From NCBI GenBank assembly GCA_035503915.1, contig DATJSU010000033.1, forward strand, positions 14,759-78,758: a DNA stretch of 64,000 bases, given 5' to 3'. This document shows, piece after piece, positions 52,314 to 60,541 of this stretch. The notes beneath the pieces were generated by a model that worked only from the letters and a program-made list of their open reading frames with translations, was not told the DNA's origin and made no database searches. Made by a program: the position numbers and the translations under genes. Numbering within the stretch: position 1 is the first letter of the stretch; each line of letters opens with the position of its first letter. This stretch comes from DATJMJ01 sp035503915 (lineage in GTDB: Bacteria; Actinomycetota; Acidimicrobiia; Acidimicrobiales; Palsa-688).

Positions 52314-52594
52314 GAGGCACGTGGGCCCCACCTGGGGCCGCTAGTGGCAATTACATTCTGCAGCACGGTTGGAGCCGGGTCGCCAGGCGGTCGCGGTCCT
52401 CAGGGTGCTGTGGGTGGCTCAGGATAAGGCGAAAACGTGGGCCCTGAGGTGTTATCGTCACTCGATGAAAGCGGGTGAGCCGTGAACAAGCCGCCTGGGC
52501 GACCGCGCGGACGGCCCTGTGTGTTGCGCGGTAGGGCCTTGGGGCGCGGCCACGCCGGGCCGGCAGGTACGCCCGGGGCCCGGTAGGTCCTGGC
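52314..52594. other. Intergenic region without recognised feature
   Basis: About 280 nt between two membrane protein genes. Nothing beyond presumed promoter sequence was recognised. Confidence 0.4.
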
Positions 52595-53254
52595 TTGGCG
52601 ACCGCAGCGTCTTCCCCGCCCGCAGCTGCCCGAGTGCCGCAGTGGTCGGTCATGCGCCGGGCGGCAGCCTCCATGATCGCCGTTGCCCTGGTTGCGCTGG
52701 TGGTGTGCGACCTCGCGGTTGGGGGCGTGCGTGAGTGGTGGGACCGGCATTCGTTCACGACCGATGTCGTGTCCAGCCTCTTGGTCCTGGGGGTCGCGGC
52801 CCTGATCGTCGACGAGGTGGTCGCCCTGCGACAACGTAAGCAGCGGGCTCTTTCTGTGGCGGTCCAGAGCCTGATCTTGTTCGAACAGGCTCGGCGTACT
52901 TACGAGCAGGTAATGAACGTGGGTGAGGAGAGCGCGAGCGTCCCAGAGGCCCGTGACGAGGCCATGAACCTGGCCAACATGCTGCTCATAGCCTCCCCCG
53001 CCCTGTTTGACGACCCTGAAGCGCGCGTCTTCCTGCACCAAGTACAGCGATTAACGGGCTGGATTTTCCTCGCGCTCGCCTCGCCGGAGCGGTTGCGGCA
53101 AGGCGTAGACCCTCTGGAGAGGGCGAGGGCCGAGATGTCCGGGCTCCGGGAAACCGTCAGGTTGCTGGCGAGACGGGTACCTGCCGCTGACGCCGTCTCA
53201 TTCAGTGCTCCTGACCAGGTCCCGGCTCCTAGCACGGGCCCCCTGAGCACCTGA
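52595..53254 (+). CDS. Predicted membrane protein with helical cytosolic domain, unknown function
   Basis: Up to 219 residues (TTG at 52595; an ATG at 52652 would remove 19). Two membrane segments, SMIAVALVALVVCDLAV and SSLLVLGVAALIVDEVVAL, lead into an alpha-helical region of about 120 residues (KQRALSVAVQSLILFEQARR onward). The tail is Pro/Ser-rich. I recognise no family. It sits 35 nt before the DUF3533-like gene on the same strand, so the two may be co-transcribed. Confidence 0.65.
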   Translation: MATAASSPPAAARVPQWSVMRRAAASMIAVALVALVVCDLAVGGVREWWDRHSFTTDVVSSLLVLGVAALIVDEVVALRQRKQRALSVAVQSLILFEQARRTYEQVMNVGEESASVPEARDEAMNLANMLLIASPALFDDPEARVFLHQVQRLTGWIFLALASPERLRQGVDPLERARAEMSGLRETVRLLARRVPAADAVSFSAPDQVPAPSTGPLST

Positions 53255-53289
53255 AGGAGCAACAACCCAACCAGCCAAGGAGGTCCCTC

Positions 53290-54669
53290 ATGACAAATCT
53301 TGTTTCGGGGCCGGGGAGCGCCAGCCCCGAGGTCCGTGCCGCCAAGCTCTTGAGGGCCCGTGCCGTATGGGCCTTCCCGCTGGCAGCCGCAGCCCTGGTC
53401 GTGATGCTGATGACACTCATCTACTTCGGCTCGATCGTGGACCCGACGGCGCACCTGCACGGGCTTCCGGTGCTCGTGGTCGATGAGGACACGGGCGCCA
53501 GGACGGCGGTAGGGAAAACGAACCTGGGCCAAGAGCTCGTGACCGAACTGACGGGGTCGGGCGCCGTGACGGACCGCCTCGCCCTGGAGGTCACGAACTT
53601 GCCTGCCGCGGAAGCGAAAATGGACAAAGGCGCCGATTACGCCACTCTCGTGGTTCCCCGGGACTTTTCTGCCTCGGTTATGGCTCTGGCGGGAGGCGCT
53701 GGGGCGGCCAACGCGTCAGGCGTTTTGCCGACGGTGGAGATCCTCACAAACGAGCGGATGGGCACTCTGGGCGTGAGCCTTGCCACTGGCGTGCTGCAAC
53801 CCGCGGTGGAAAAGATCTCCCGCGGCATAGGCCGCGAAGTCCTTATCCCAGCCGCCAAAACTGGGACGGCAGAGGCACCGGCTGACCTGCTGGCAGATCC
53901 AGTCAGCCTTTCTACCGTTACTTACAGGCCCCTCCCTTCTCATTCGGGGCTCGGGCTGAGCGCCTTCTACATTGCCCTGCTGATAACGATGTCCGGGTTC
54001 CTAGGGGCGACGATCGTGAACTCCTCTCTGGATGCTGTCCTCGGGTATGCCACTAGCGAGGTAGGGCCGTGGTGGCGCCAAAGAGCTCCGGCACGCATTT
54101 CCCGATGGCAGACGTTGCTTGCGAAATGGGCCCTGGCCGTCGTTGTCACTTTCGTCGGTACAGGGCTCCTCCTGGGTGTGGCGGCCGGGATCCTCCGCAT
54201 GGACGCGCCCCATGTCCTCGACCTGTGGTTGTTCGCTTGGTACGCATCCGCCGTCATCGCGGTCGGCACCCTCGCGCTGTACGCCGCCCTCGGCTCCCTC
54301 GGCCAGCTCCTCGGGCTGCTGGGGTTCGTCTACCTGGCCTTGGCGTCCTCAGGGGGGACCATCCCCCTACAGGCACTCGCCGGCTTTTACCGTTTCGTGG
54401 CGAACTTCGAACCTTTACGTCAGATCCTCGGAGCTGTGCGGGCCATCATCTACTTCAATGCCGCCGGAGACGCCGGCCTGGACCGGGGGCTCGTGCTCAC
54501 ATCGATTGGCCTCGTGCTCTGGGTCGTAGTTGGTTTCGCCGTCACGGCCTGGTACGACCGGAAAGGCATGTACCGCGTCGAGCCGGGACTGGGCGAGGCT
54601 GTGACCACTTCGGTGCGCGCCTACAGGGACCAGCGAACGGGGAGGCCAACGGGTGAGGGTGCAGGCTAG
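53290..54669 (+). CDS. YhgE/Pip or DUF3533-like ABC-2-type membrane protein
   Basis: Integral membrane protein (459 aa) with one N-terminal helix (about residues 28-50), a large extracytosolic domain (LPVLVVDEDTGARTAVG to about residue 210) and five to six C-terminal helices. This layout is that of the ABC-2-like YhgE/Pip and SNG1/DUF3533 proteins, involved in export or drug and lipid resistance. A purine-rich AAGGAGG lies 6 nt before the ATG. Substrate unknown. Confidence 0.72.
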   Translation: MTNLVSGPGSASPEVRAAKLLRARAVWAFPLAAAALVVMLMTLIYFGSIVDPTAHLHGLPVLVVDEDTGARTAVGKTNLGQELVTELTGSGAVTDRLALEVTNLPAAEAKMDKGADYATLVVPRDFSASVMALAGGAGAANASGVLPTVEILTNERMGTLGVSLATGVLQPAVEKISRGIGREVLIPAAKTGTAEAPADLLADPVSLSTVTYRPLPSHSGLGLSAFYIALLITMSGFLGATIVNSSLDAVLGYATSEVGPWWRQRAPARISRWQTLLAKWALAVVVTFVGTGLLLGVAAGILRMDAPHVLDLWLFAWYASAVIAVGTLALYAALGSLGQLLGLLGFVYLALASSGGTIPLQALAGFYRFVANFEPLRQILGAVRAIIYFNAAGDAGLDRGLVLTSIGLVLWVVVGFAVTAWYDRKGMYRVEPGLGEAVTTSVRAYRDQRTGRPTGEGAG

Positions 54670-54765
54670 CCGTCCTGAACATTGCGCCACGCGCAGCGCG
54701 CCCCAGGCTGGTTTCCCTCGTTGGTTTCTTCGACCTCGCGGTCGCTGTGACGCCAGCATTCCCAA

Positions 54766-54996
54766 CTATCGAGGAAGCCATGTAGCAAGCAGGTAAAGGT
54801 CGAAGAGAGCGACCCCGCTGACGGCAGCCATGAGTGCCAGGACGATCGAGTTGGAAACCCTGCTGGCCACCAGCCTGGTCTGCTTCAGTGCCCGCTCTCG
54901 GTCTCGCCGTCCCGGTGGGGTGCCCGTGCCGCTTGCCCGGGACGACGTACGGGCAAAGCCTCCCGCAAGCTCCCAGTCCCGTGGTCCCCGGCTCAC
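54766..54996 (-). CDS. Small single-helix membrane protein
   Basis: About 76 residues from a GTG. A basic N-terminal region (RRDRERALKQTRLVASRV) precedes one membrane helix (SIVLALMAAVSGVALFDLYL). It lies 16 nt downstream of the sensor-like gene on the same strand and is probably co-expressed. No family recognised. Confidence 0.45.
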   Translation of the reverse strand: MSRGPRDWELAGGFARTSSRASGTGTPPGRRDRERALKQTRLVASRVSNSIVLALMAAVSGVALFDLYLLATWLPR

Positions 54997-55012
54997 GGCG
55001 ATGCCAGCTCCC

Positions 55013-56089
55013 TCACCTCTGGGACGAGCCGTGCTGGGAGAGGACCATCCCGTCTGTCAGCGCGAGCATTTGGCGGGCGAGCACCGACAACGTGAGCACC
55101 AGTGCCATCACCCAATCGCTGAACAGCAACTCCTGGCCAAGCTCAACCTTCAGCGCCAAGGCCACCAGGGCAACAAGCACCAGCAAGAAGGGCAAGACGA
55201 GCGAGCCGAGCGGTGCTTCCCGAGCATGGACGGGCGCGCGCGCCACCTCCCGCCCTCGGTCGCAACCAAAGGCGCCGAGGGCTAGCGCGAGGTAGCCGAC
55301 CACCCAGCCAATGTCGACCAAGTTGCCCGTCGAGTAGGTGCCGTTCTCAACCATGTAGGTGTAGGTGCTGTCAGCGACAGCCATTGCGACGAGCCCCCCG
55401 AGCACGCACCACAGCTCGAAGCGGTCGCCGCGCTCCAAGGAACGGATGACGAGCACGACCAGGAACAGCATCACGACGTCGCCGAAGGGGTAAGCGAGGG
55501 CCACGGCACCACCGAGCGAGCTCAAGTCGGTGTGCCGCCACAGTGGCCCCAGGACGAACGACCAGCTCAAAAACAGGAGGGCAGTGGCGAACACGACACC
55601 GTCCAGCGCGGCGCGGGCCTGGCGCCTCCCTCCCCTGCGCGCCGCAGGGTGTGAGAGGACGGCGCAAACGGCGAGTGGGATGGCGCCGAGGTACCCGAGG
55701 TCCGCCCAAGAAGGGACTGGGACCGGCGTGCGAAGGGCTACGTCGTAGATAGCCCAGATCACCTCGGCTATTGTCCAGGCAGCCGAGGCAGCTGACAAGA
55801 ACAACCAGAAGCGCTTAAGCTCGCTGTTTTGGACGGAACTGGCCCGCAGGCAAGCCAATGTGGCCGCAAGGGCTGCCAGTGCAGTTGCAGCGTCGTCGAA
55901 GTCCCGTACCGAAGCTGCCCCGCCGATGTGCCAGCCAAGCCAGGCGCCGAACAGCGCTGTGATGGCCAGAAGCCCCGCTGTTCCCGCGAAGCGGCGCCGC
56001 ACGAGCCGCGACGGTGCGGTGGGCTGCTCGGCCGCAGGTGCTTTGCGGTGCTCAGGGATGTGAGCTTCGATACCACCGCGCGTCGGCAT
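55013..56089 (-). CDS. Polytopic membrane sensor-like protein without output domain
   Basis: 358 residues with about nine predicted membrane helices from residue 32 to the end. Segments such as FWLFLSAASAAWTIAEVIWA and PSWADLGYLGAIPLAVCAVL resemble the membrane sensor modules that precede GGDEF/EAL domains in actinobacterial diguanylate cyclases. The chain ends just after the last helix (MVLSQHGSSQR), where a GGDEF domain would begin. It may be a shortened relative or a genuine membrane-only protein. Divergent from the MFS gene. Confidence 0.6.
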   Translation of the reverse strand: MPTRGGIEAHIPEHRKAPAAEQPTAPSRLVRRRFAGTAGLLAITALFGAWLGWHIGGAASVRDFDDAATALAALAATLACLRASSVQNSELKRFWLFLSAASAAWTIAEVIWAIYDVALRTPVPVPSWADLGYLGAIPLAVCAVLSHPAARRGGRRQARAALDGVVFATALLFLSWSFVLGPLWRHTDLSSLGGAVALAYPFGDVVMLFLVVLVIRSLERGDRFELWCVLGGLVAMAVADSTYTYMVENGTYSTGNLVDIGWVVGYLALALGAFGCDRGREVARAPVHAREAPLGSLVLPFLLVLVALVALALKVELGQELLFSDWVMALVLTLSVLARQMLALTDGMVLSQHGSSQR

Positions 56090-56237
56090 GCTCGAACGAG
56101 GCGCCTATGGGGCAAAGGTCACCTCGGGCGATGGCGGCCGGCCCTCGGGCTCTCCCTAGGCTCATCGGGTCGGCAAGGTGCCATACTGTAGGACGCGGAG
56201 GTCGTCCACCCCTGCTCGAACTGGCCAAAACGATCGA

Positions 56238-57590
56238 GTGAGAGCCGGACCAGGCCTGACTTGGCCACGTCCTTCGAGGCCGCCAAGATCACAGGTTGCG
56301 GCCTTGTTGGGTACGACGCTGGCAACGTCGATGTCAAACCTGGTTCAGACCACAGTCCTTGGCCTGTTGGTCTACCGCCTGACTGGGAGCGAGCTCGACC
56401 TCGGGTTCCTGGGCTTGGCCGAGTTCGCGCCGGCTGCATTGCTCGTGGTGGTCGCTGGCGCCGTGGTGGACCGCTTCGACCTTAAGCGCGTCGTCGCCGC
56501 GGGTTCCGCGGCGAACGCCGTGGTGGCCTCTGCGCTCGCCTGGTACGTCCATCGTCCTCAGCACCTCTCCGTGTCGCCGGTTTTTGGTTTGGTGCTTGCC
56601 TTTGGGGCCGGCCAGGCCTTTCTTTCCCCTGCACTGCGCTCCATGCCGTCGGCTATGGTCGCCAACGACGTGGTCCCGTGGTTGGTGGCTCGTCGCTCCA
56701 TCGCCTCACAGGCCGCTTCGATCGTTGGCCCAGTGCTCGCCGGGTTCCTTTATGAGGCCGGGGCATGGGTACCGCTCGTCGCTGTCGCCGCCCTCTCGGC
56801 AGTAGGAGCAGCCGGGGCGCTAATAACCCAGCTACCCGCTCAGGTCGCCGCACGCTCCGCCTCGAGCGCTCGCAGGACGCTCATTAGCGACCAGGTGGAC
56901 CACGTGCCTGAAGGGGGGATACCAGCTACGAGAGGTGGCCTCCACGAGGCGCTTGAGGGCCTGCGCTTCGTGCGGGCACAGTCCGTCCTCCTCGGCGCGA
57001 TCTCCCTCGACCTCTTCGCTGTGCTGTTCGGAGGGGCGGTCACCCTCTTACCGGCGATCGCAGTGCGCCTCCATGTGGGCGCCGTCGGCCTGGGCTGGCT
57101 CCGTGCCGCCAGCGGTTTGGGCGCAGGTGCCATGACGCTGGTCATCTCGTTCCGACCGGTCCAGCGTCGAGTCGGCGCGGTCTTGCTGACCGCAGTGGCG
57201 CTTTTTGGGGCCTGGACGATCGTCCTTGGCTTCACGCGCTCCTACGCGCTGGCTTTTGTTGCGATGTTCGCCCTCTCGGCAGCCGACGCCGTGAGCGTGT
57301 TCATCCGGTCAACCCTTGTCCCCCTCGCCACGCCGGCGGAAATGCGCGGCCGTGTCCTGGCGGTGGAGAACGTTTTCATCGGGGCTTCCAACGAGCTCGG
57401 GGGCTTCGAATCAGGCGCGCTGGGACAATTGCTTGGCACTACCGGCTCGGTCGTCATCGGAGGTATCGGCACATTGCTAGTCGCGGCGGCCTGGGGTGTG
57501 TTGTTCGCGCCGCTTCGCCGCGTAGACCGGTTCCCGAGCCCACCGGGTTCTCACAACAGCGCTATGCCCACACAACCAGGCCCGCCATGA
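56238..57590 (+). CDS. MFS transporter (EntS/MFS_3-like)
   Basis: Major facilitator with about twelve helices (450 aa from a GTG at 56238; upstream codons are unlikely). The helix 2-3 loop VVDRFDLKRVVAAG and the C-terminal FIRSTLVPLATPAEMRGRVL, then LAVENVFIGASNELGG, are typical of EntS-type exporters. Substrate unknown; siderophore or drug export are the usual roles. Its 3' end overlaps the convergent degV gene by 40 nt. Confidence 0.85.
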   Translation: MRAGPGLTWPRPSRPPRSQVAALLGTTLATSMSNLVQTTVLGLLVYRLTGSELDLGFLGLAEFAPAALLVVVAGAVVDRFDLKRVVAAGSAANAVVASALAWYVHRPQHLSVSPVFGLVLAFGAGQAFLSPALRSMPSAMVANDVVPWLVARRSIASQAASIVGPVLAGFLYEAGAWVPLVAVAALSAVGAAGALITQLPAQVAARSASSARRTLISDQVDHVPEGGIPATRGGLHEALEGLRFVRAQSVLLGAISLDLFAVLFGGAVTLLPAIAVRLHVGAVGLGWLRAASGLGAGAMTLVISFRPVQRRVGAVLLTAVALFGAWTIVLGFTRSYALAFVAMFALSAADAVSVFIRSTLVPLATPAEMRGRVLAVENVFIGASNELGGFESGALGQLLGTTGSVVIGGIGTLLVAAAWGVLFAPLRRVDRFPSPPGSHNSAMPTQPGPP

Positions 57591-58384
57591 GCGCCGATAA
57601 CCGGGCCGAGGAAACTCACAAGGATGTCGTCAACGGGGAACGAACCGGCGAGCATCCCGAGGAACTTGTCAACGTCGGGGGCGGCTGCGTGGGCAACCCC
57701 CAGGCGGCGCAGCTTCCCGGACCGCTTCACTATGTTGGCCAGGTACTCGAACGACCCGGCGCGCGTGCGGGGCCTCGATTCGGTCCTCACGACCCCATCA
57801 GAGATCTCGATTACCGGCTTGATCGCCAACAGCGACCCCAAAAGAGCTTTCGCCGCCCCAAGCCGGCCGCCCTTGCGGACGTTGTCCATCGTGTCGAGGG
57901 CGCAGAAGACGCGGGTGCGGCGGACGGCCTCGCGCCCAGCCCGCTCGGCGAGATCGACGTCGTTGGTGGCCGCCGCCGCTTCGGCCACCTCCAGGACGAT
58001 CAACCCCTGGCCCAGGCTCACGCTGCGGGTGTCGACGACGCGGACGTCGATGCCTGCTCCGGCCTCCCTTGCGCCGACGCACGCCGCCTCGTAGGTCCCC
58101 GACAGCTCCGCCGAGAGCGTGAGGCATACCACGGCCGTGCACCCATCGGCGGCGGCTTTGGTGAAGCAGGCGGCAAACGCTCCCGGGGATGGCGACGACG
58201 TCTCGGGCAGGGCCTTTGTGGTAGCGCAACGGTGCCAGAACTCCGCGGCGCTGACCCCCGCCATGTCGGTCGCGTCCCACTCGCCAAGGCGTACGTCGAG
58301 CGGGACGATGCTTATTTGGTACTGCTCGATAAGGTCGGCCGGCAGGTCGGACGAGCTGTCAGTTACAACTCTGATCCCAGTCAT
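57551..58384 (-). CDS. DegV family fatty-acid-binding protein
   Basis: DegV/FakB-like protein (277 aa) that binds a fatty acid for phosphorylation by a FakA-type kinase. The N terminus IRVVTDSSSDLPADL, the TSSPSPGAFAACF loop and VVDTRSVSLGQGLIVLEVAE, with the terminal FLGPVIGAHGGPGCVGIAL, are family hallmarks. The ATG at 58384 was chosen over an upstream in-frame codon. No FakA homologue is in the window. Confidence 0.92.
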   Translation of the reverse strand: MTGIRVVTDSSSDLPADLIEQYQISIVPLDVRLGEWDATDMAGVSAAEFWHRCATTKALPETSSPSPGAFAACFTKAAADGCTAVVCLTLSAELSGTYEAACVGAREAGAGIDVRVVDTRSVSLGQGLIVLEVAEAAAATNDVDLAERAGREAVRRTRVFCALDTMDNVRKGGRLGAAKALLGSLLAIKPVIEISDGVVRTESRPRTRAGSFEYLANIVKRSGKLRRLGVAHAAAPDVDKFLGMLAGSFPVDDILVSFLGPVIGAHGGPGCVGIALL

Positions 58385-59238
58385 GTCCCGCGCTCCAAGC
58401 TCACGGTCTCGATGCAGTCTGCCATGCGGGTAGTGGTCAGGAACAGGCACGAGGGGCCCTTGAGGCCGCCAGAGGAGCTGTCTGAGGTCACCGAACCAAT
58501 GGCGAGCGCGTGCAGCAGGGCGCTGTAATGCCGACCCCGACCTTGTCGACCCCGACCTCCCTACTGGAAGTCACGACTTGCCCTCGCCAGGGTTGAACTC
58601 GGGGCGTCTGCCTTCCCAAACCACGTCCTCTGCCTTCCCAACGACGTCCTCCGGCCCCACCTCTTAGACCGAGCGCAGCACAGGCAACATTACGTCTCCG
58701 TGCCCTCAGAAATTCAAGTTGTACTAGCTGTCCATTTACGTAACCGAACCGCGTAAGGGATCGAAAGACGGCATACGGTAATTGAAATTCAGGGCGCGCT
58801 TGACCGGTCATCGTTGATAGCCCAATTGCCGCCAAAGCCAGTGCCGGACCATTTGCGAACCACGCTCATAATGCCCAGCTTTTCTTGCCCTAACCTCAGT
58901 GGGAAGCCGGGCAAAACCCGCGCTTGGAGCGGCGCCCGGTCGCTGGTGTGGATGGAGCTAGCTGTCACTCGGCCGCCGATGACCATACCATGGCCCAACG
59001 GGATGTACTGTGGCTAGCCTTGGAAGACATCGAAACCGCGGGAGAGGATCCGCGCGTCGTTTCGGTCTTTGTTGCCGCTGGTCATTTACGAGGGATCGTT
59101 CGAAGGGGTACAGACCGTCGAGCTGAACAAGCGGGTTGCCGCTTCAACGTGGGAGGGCTTGCCCGTTTAGGTCGTGGTCACGACACGAGCCGTCGGTGCT
59201 CCCGCGTGGCCTGAAGAGGAGCGATAGGCGAGGCTAGC
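58385..59238. other. Gene-poor 850-nt region with short tandem repeats
   Basis: No reading frame here resembles a known protein. Two local duplications are visible: CCGACCCCGACC twice in 58531-58560, and TCTGCCTTCCCAA with flanking bases in a near-perfect 22/21-bp tandem (58607-58649). From about 58680 to 58810 the sequence is notably AT-richer than the rest of the window. It may hold the promoters of degV and the PAP2 gene, or be decayed DNA. Confidence 0.5.
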
Positions 59239-60225
59239 TTGATGATCGAAGCCCCCTTACAAGAGAGCCAGATCCTTACCGAGCCGTCGGAGAACCCGGC
59301 TACCTCCAAGTCAAAGCGCACTCCGATATTTGTCGAGCTAGCTTGGGTAGTTTTCCTGGTCTGGATCTACAACTGGATCCAGGACTTCGCTCCTCTCCGG
59401 CGGGAGCAGGCCTTCAGCAATGCCCGGGCCATACTCTCTTTCGAGATGCGCACCGGCCTCGACCCCGAGCGCGTCCTGGACCACTGGCTCGCCTACCAGC
59501 ATGTGCTGGCGTATGTCGCATCGAACTTCTACGGAATTGCCATCTTCGCGGTCACCTTCGGGTTCGCCGCCTGGACCTGGTTGCGGCGCCCGGATATTTA
59601 CGTCCCTCTCCGCAACGAGATTGTGCTGGCCAACCTCATAGCCTTTGCCGTCTTCTGGGCTTTCCCGGTGGCACCGCCGCGGATGCTGCCCGGTTTCATC
59701 GACGTGGTAGCAAAAGCCGGGGGCCTGGGCTGGCACAACACGTTGGTCCGCCATGCTGACCAGTTGGCCGCCATGCCCTCCATGCACCTGGGCTACGCGG
59801 TGTGGTGCTCGTTGGTAGCGTGGCGGCTGGCCCGGAGCCGGGCAAGCAAGGCCGTGGCGCTCGTCTTTGGCCTGAGCTACCCGTTGCTGACGGCCCTCGC
59901 TGTCATGGCCACGGCCAATCATTACCTGGTGGACGTCCTAGCCGGTGTGGCGACCACCGTGGCCTCTGTGGTGGTGGTCGAGGTTGTCCCCCACCGGCTG
60001 CACCGCCGCCGGACGAACCCGTCCGAAACGACCTGGGCGCACCTGGGCGACGCCGGCCCCATCCCGGTCTCGTCGAGCAAGTCAGCGTGGAACGGGGCGG
60101 CCTCCGTTCGTGGTCGGCTCCCAGACAACGGTCAACCGACCTATGAACGAAAGGACCGGGGAGCCAGTCGAGAGCGCTGCGCAACGACAGCAAAGGCGAG
60201 CAACCAGGGGGACCTCTCCGGATAA
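59239..60225 (+). CDS. PAP2-superfamily membrane phosphatase/transferase (AUR1-like)
   Basis: Integral membrane protein (328 aa) with about six helices. The PAP2 catalytic motifs are AAMPSMHLGYAVW (the S-x-H motif) and ATANHYLVDVLAG (H-x3-D), as in the AUR1/inositol phosphorylceramide-synthase-like branch. Other sequence marks are AFWAFPVAPPRML. The C-terminal 70 residues are hydrophilic. The role is probably lipid phosphate hydrolysis or head-group transfer at the outer membrane face. It lies just left of tRNA-Lys. Confidence 0.83.
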   Translation: MMIEAPLQESQILTEPSENPATSKSKRTPIFVELAWVVFLVWIYNWIQDFAPLRREQAFSNARAILSFEMRTGLDPERVLDHWLAYQHVLAYVASNFYGIAIFAVTFGFAAWTWLRRPDIYVPLRNEIVLANLIAFAVFWAFPVAPPRMLPGFIDVVAKAGGLGWHNTLVRHADQLAAMPSMHLGYAVWCSLVAWRLARSRASKAVALVFGLSYPLLTALAVMATANHYLVDVLAGVATTVASVVVVEVVPHRLHRRRTNPSETTWAHLGDAGPIPVSSSKSAWNGAASVRGRLPDNGQPTYERKDRGASRERCATTAKASNQGDLSG

Positions 60226-60376
60226 CGCCCGGTGAGGTCTTTGTAAGTCTGCGTGGCTATTGACTGTGCTGTGATGCTGACCCGCCACCTCGGACGAAAC
60301 TGGGTGAGTGGTTCCTTCACCGACCTGAACGACCGGGCTCCGGCCGAGGTTTCACGAAGCTCCCTCGGTGGGTGGG

Positions 60377-60448
60377 TGGGGGCGGGGAGGATCGAACTCC
60401 CGGCGCGCAGATTAAAAGTCTGCCGGTCTTCCACTGACCTACGCCCCC
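60377..60448 (-). tRNA. tRNA-Lys (anticodon UUU)
   Basis: Full cloverleaf on the minus strand: acceptor GGGGGCG/CGCCCCC, D-arm GGTC...GACC, anticodon stem GCAGA/TCTGC with loop CTTTTAA (anticodon TTT), T-arm GGGAG-TTCGATC-CTCCC and discriminator A. No CCA is encoded. The gene is intact (72 nt). Its 5' end faces the integrase gene, 94 nt away. Confidence 0.97.
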
Positions 60449-60490
60449 TGAGCTGGCACTTCACTCTAGCACAACCTCTCAAGCCGCCCG

Positions 60491-60510
60491 TTGCCCTAGT
60501 TTTGCCCTAG
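60491..60510. repeat. Two TTGCCCTAG direct repeats before the integrase
   Basis: TTGCCCTAG at 60491-60499 and 60502-60510, 11 bp apart, about one helical turn, on the same face of the DNA. They lie between tRNA-Lys and the integrase start and are candidate integrase arm-type or excisionase sites. Confidence 0.5.
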
Positions 60511-60541
60511 AATCGCTTTGGGGAACGAGGAGGTGCGCACC

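Noticed and set aside
58488..59214. Reading frames of 67-115 codons on both strands
   Set aside because: None has a ribosome binding site, recognisable domain or composition of the neighbouring genes.
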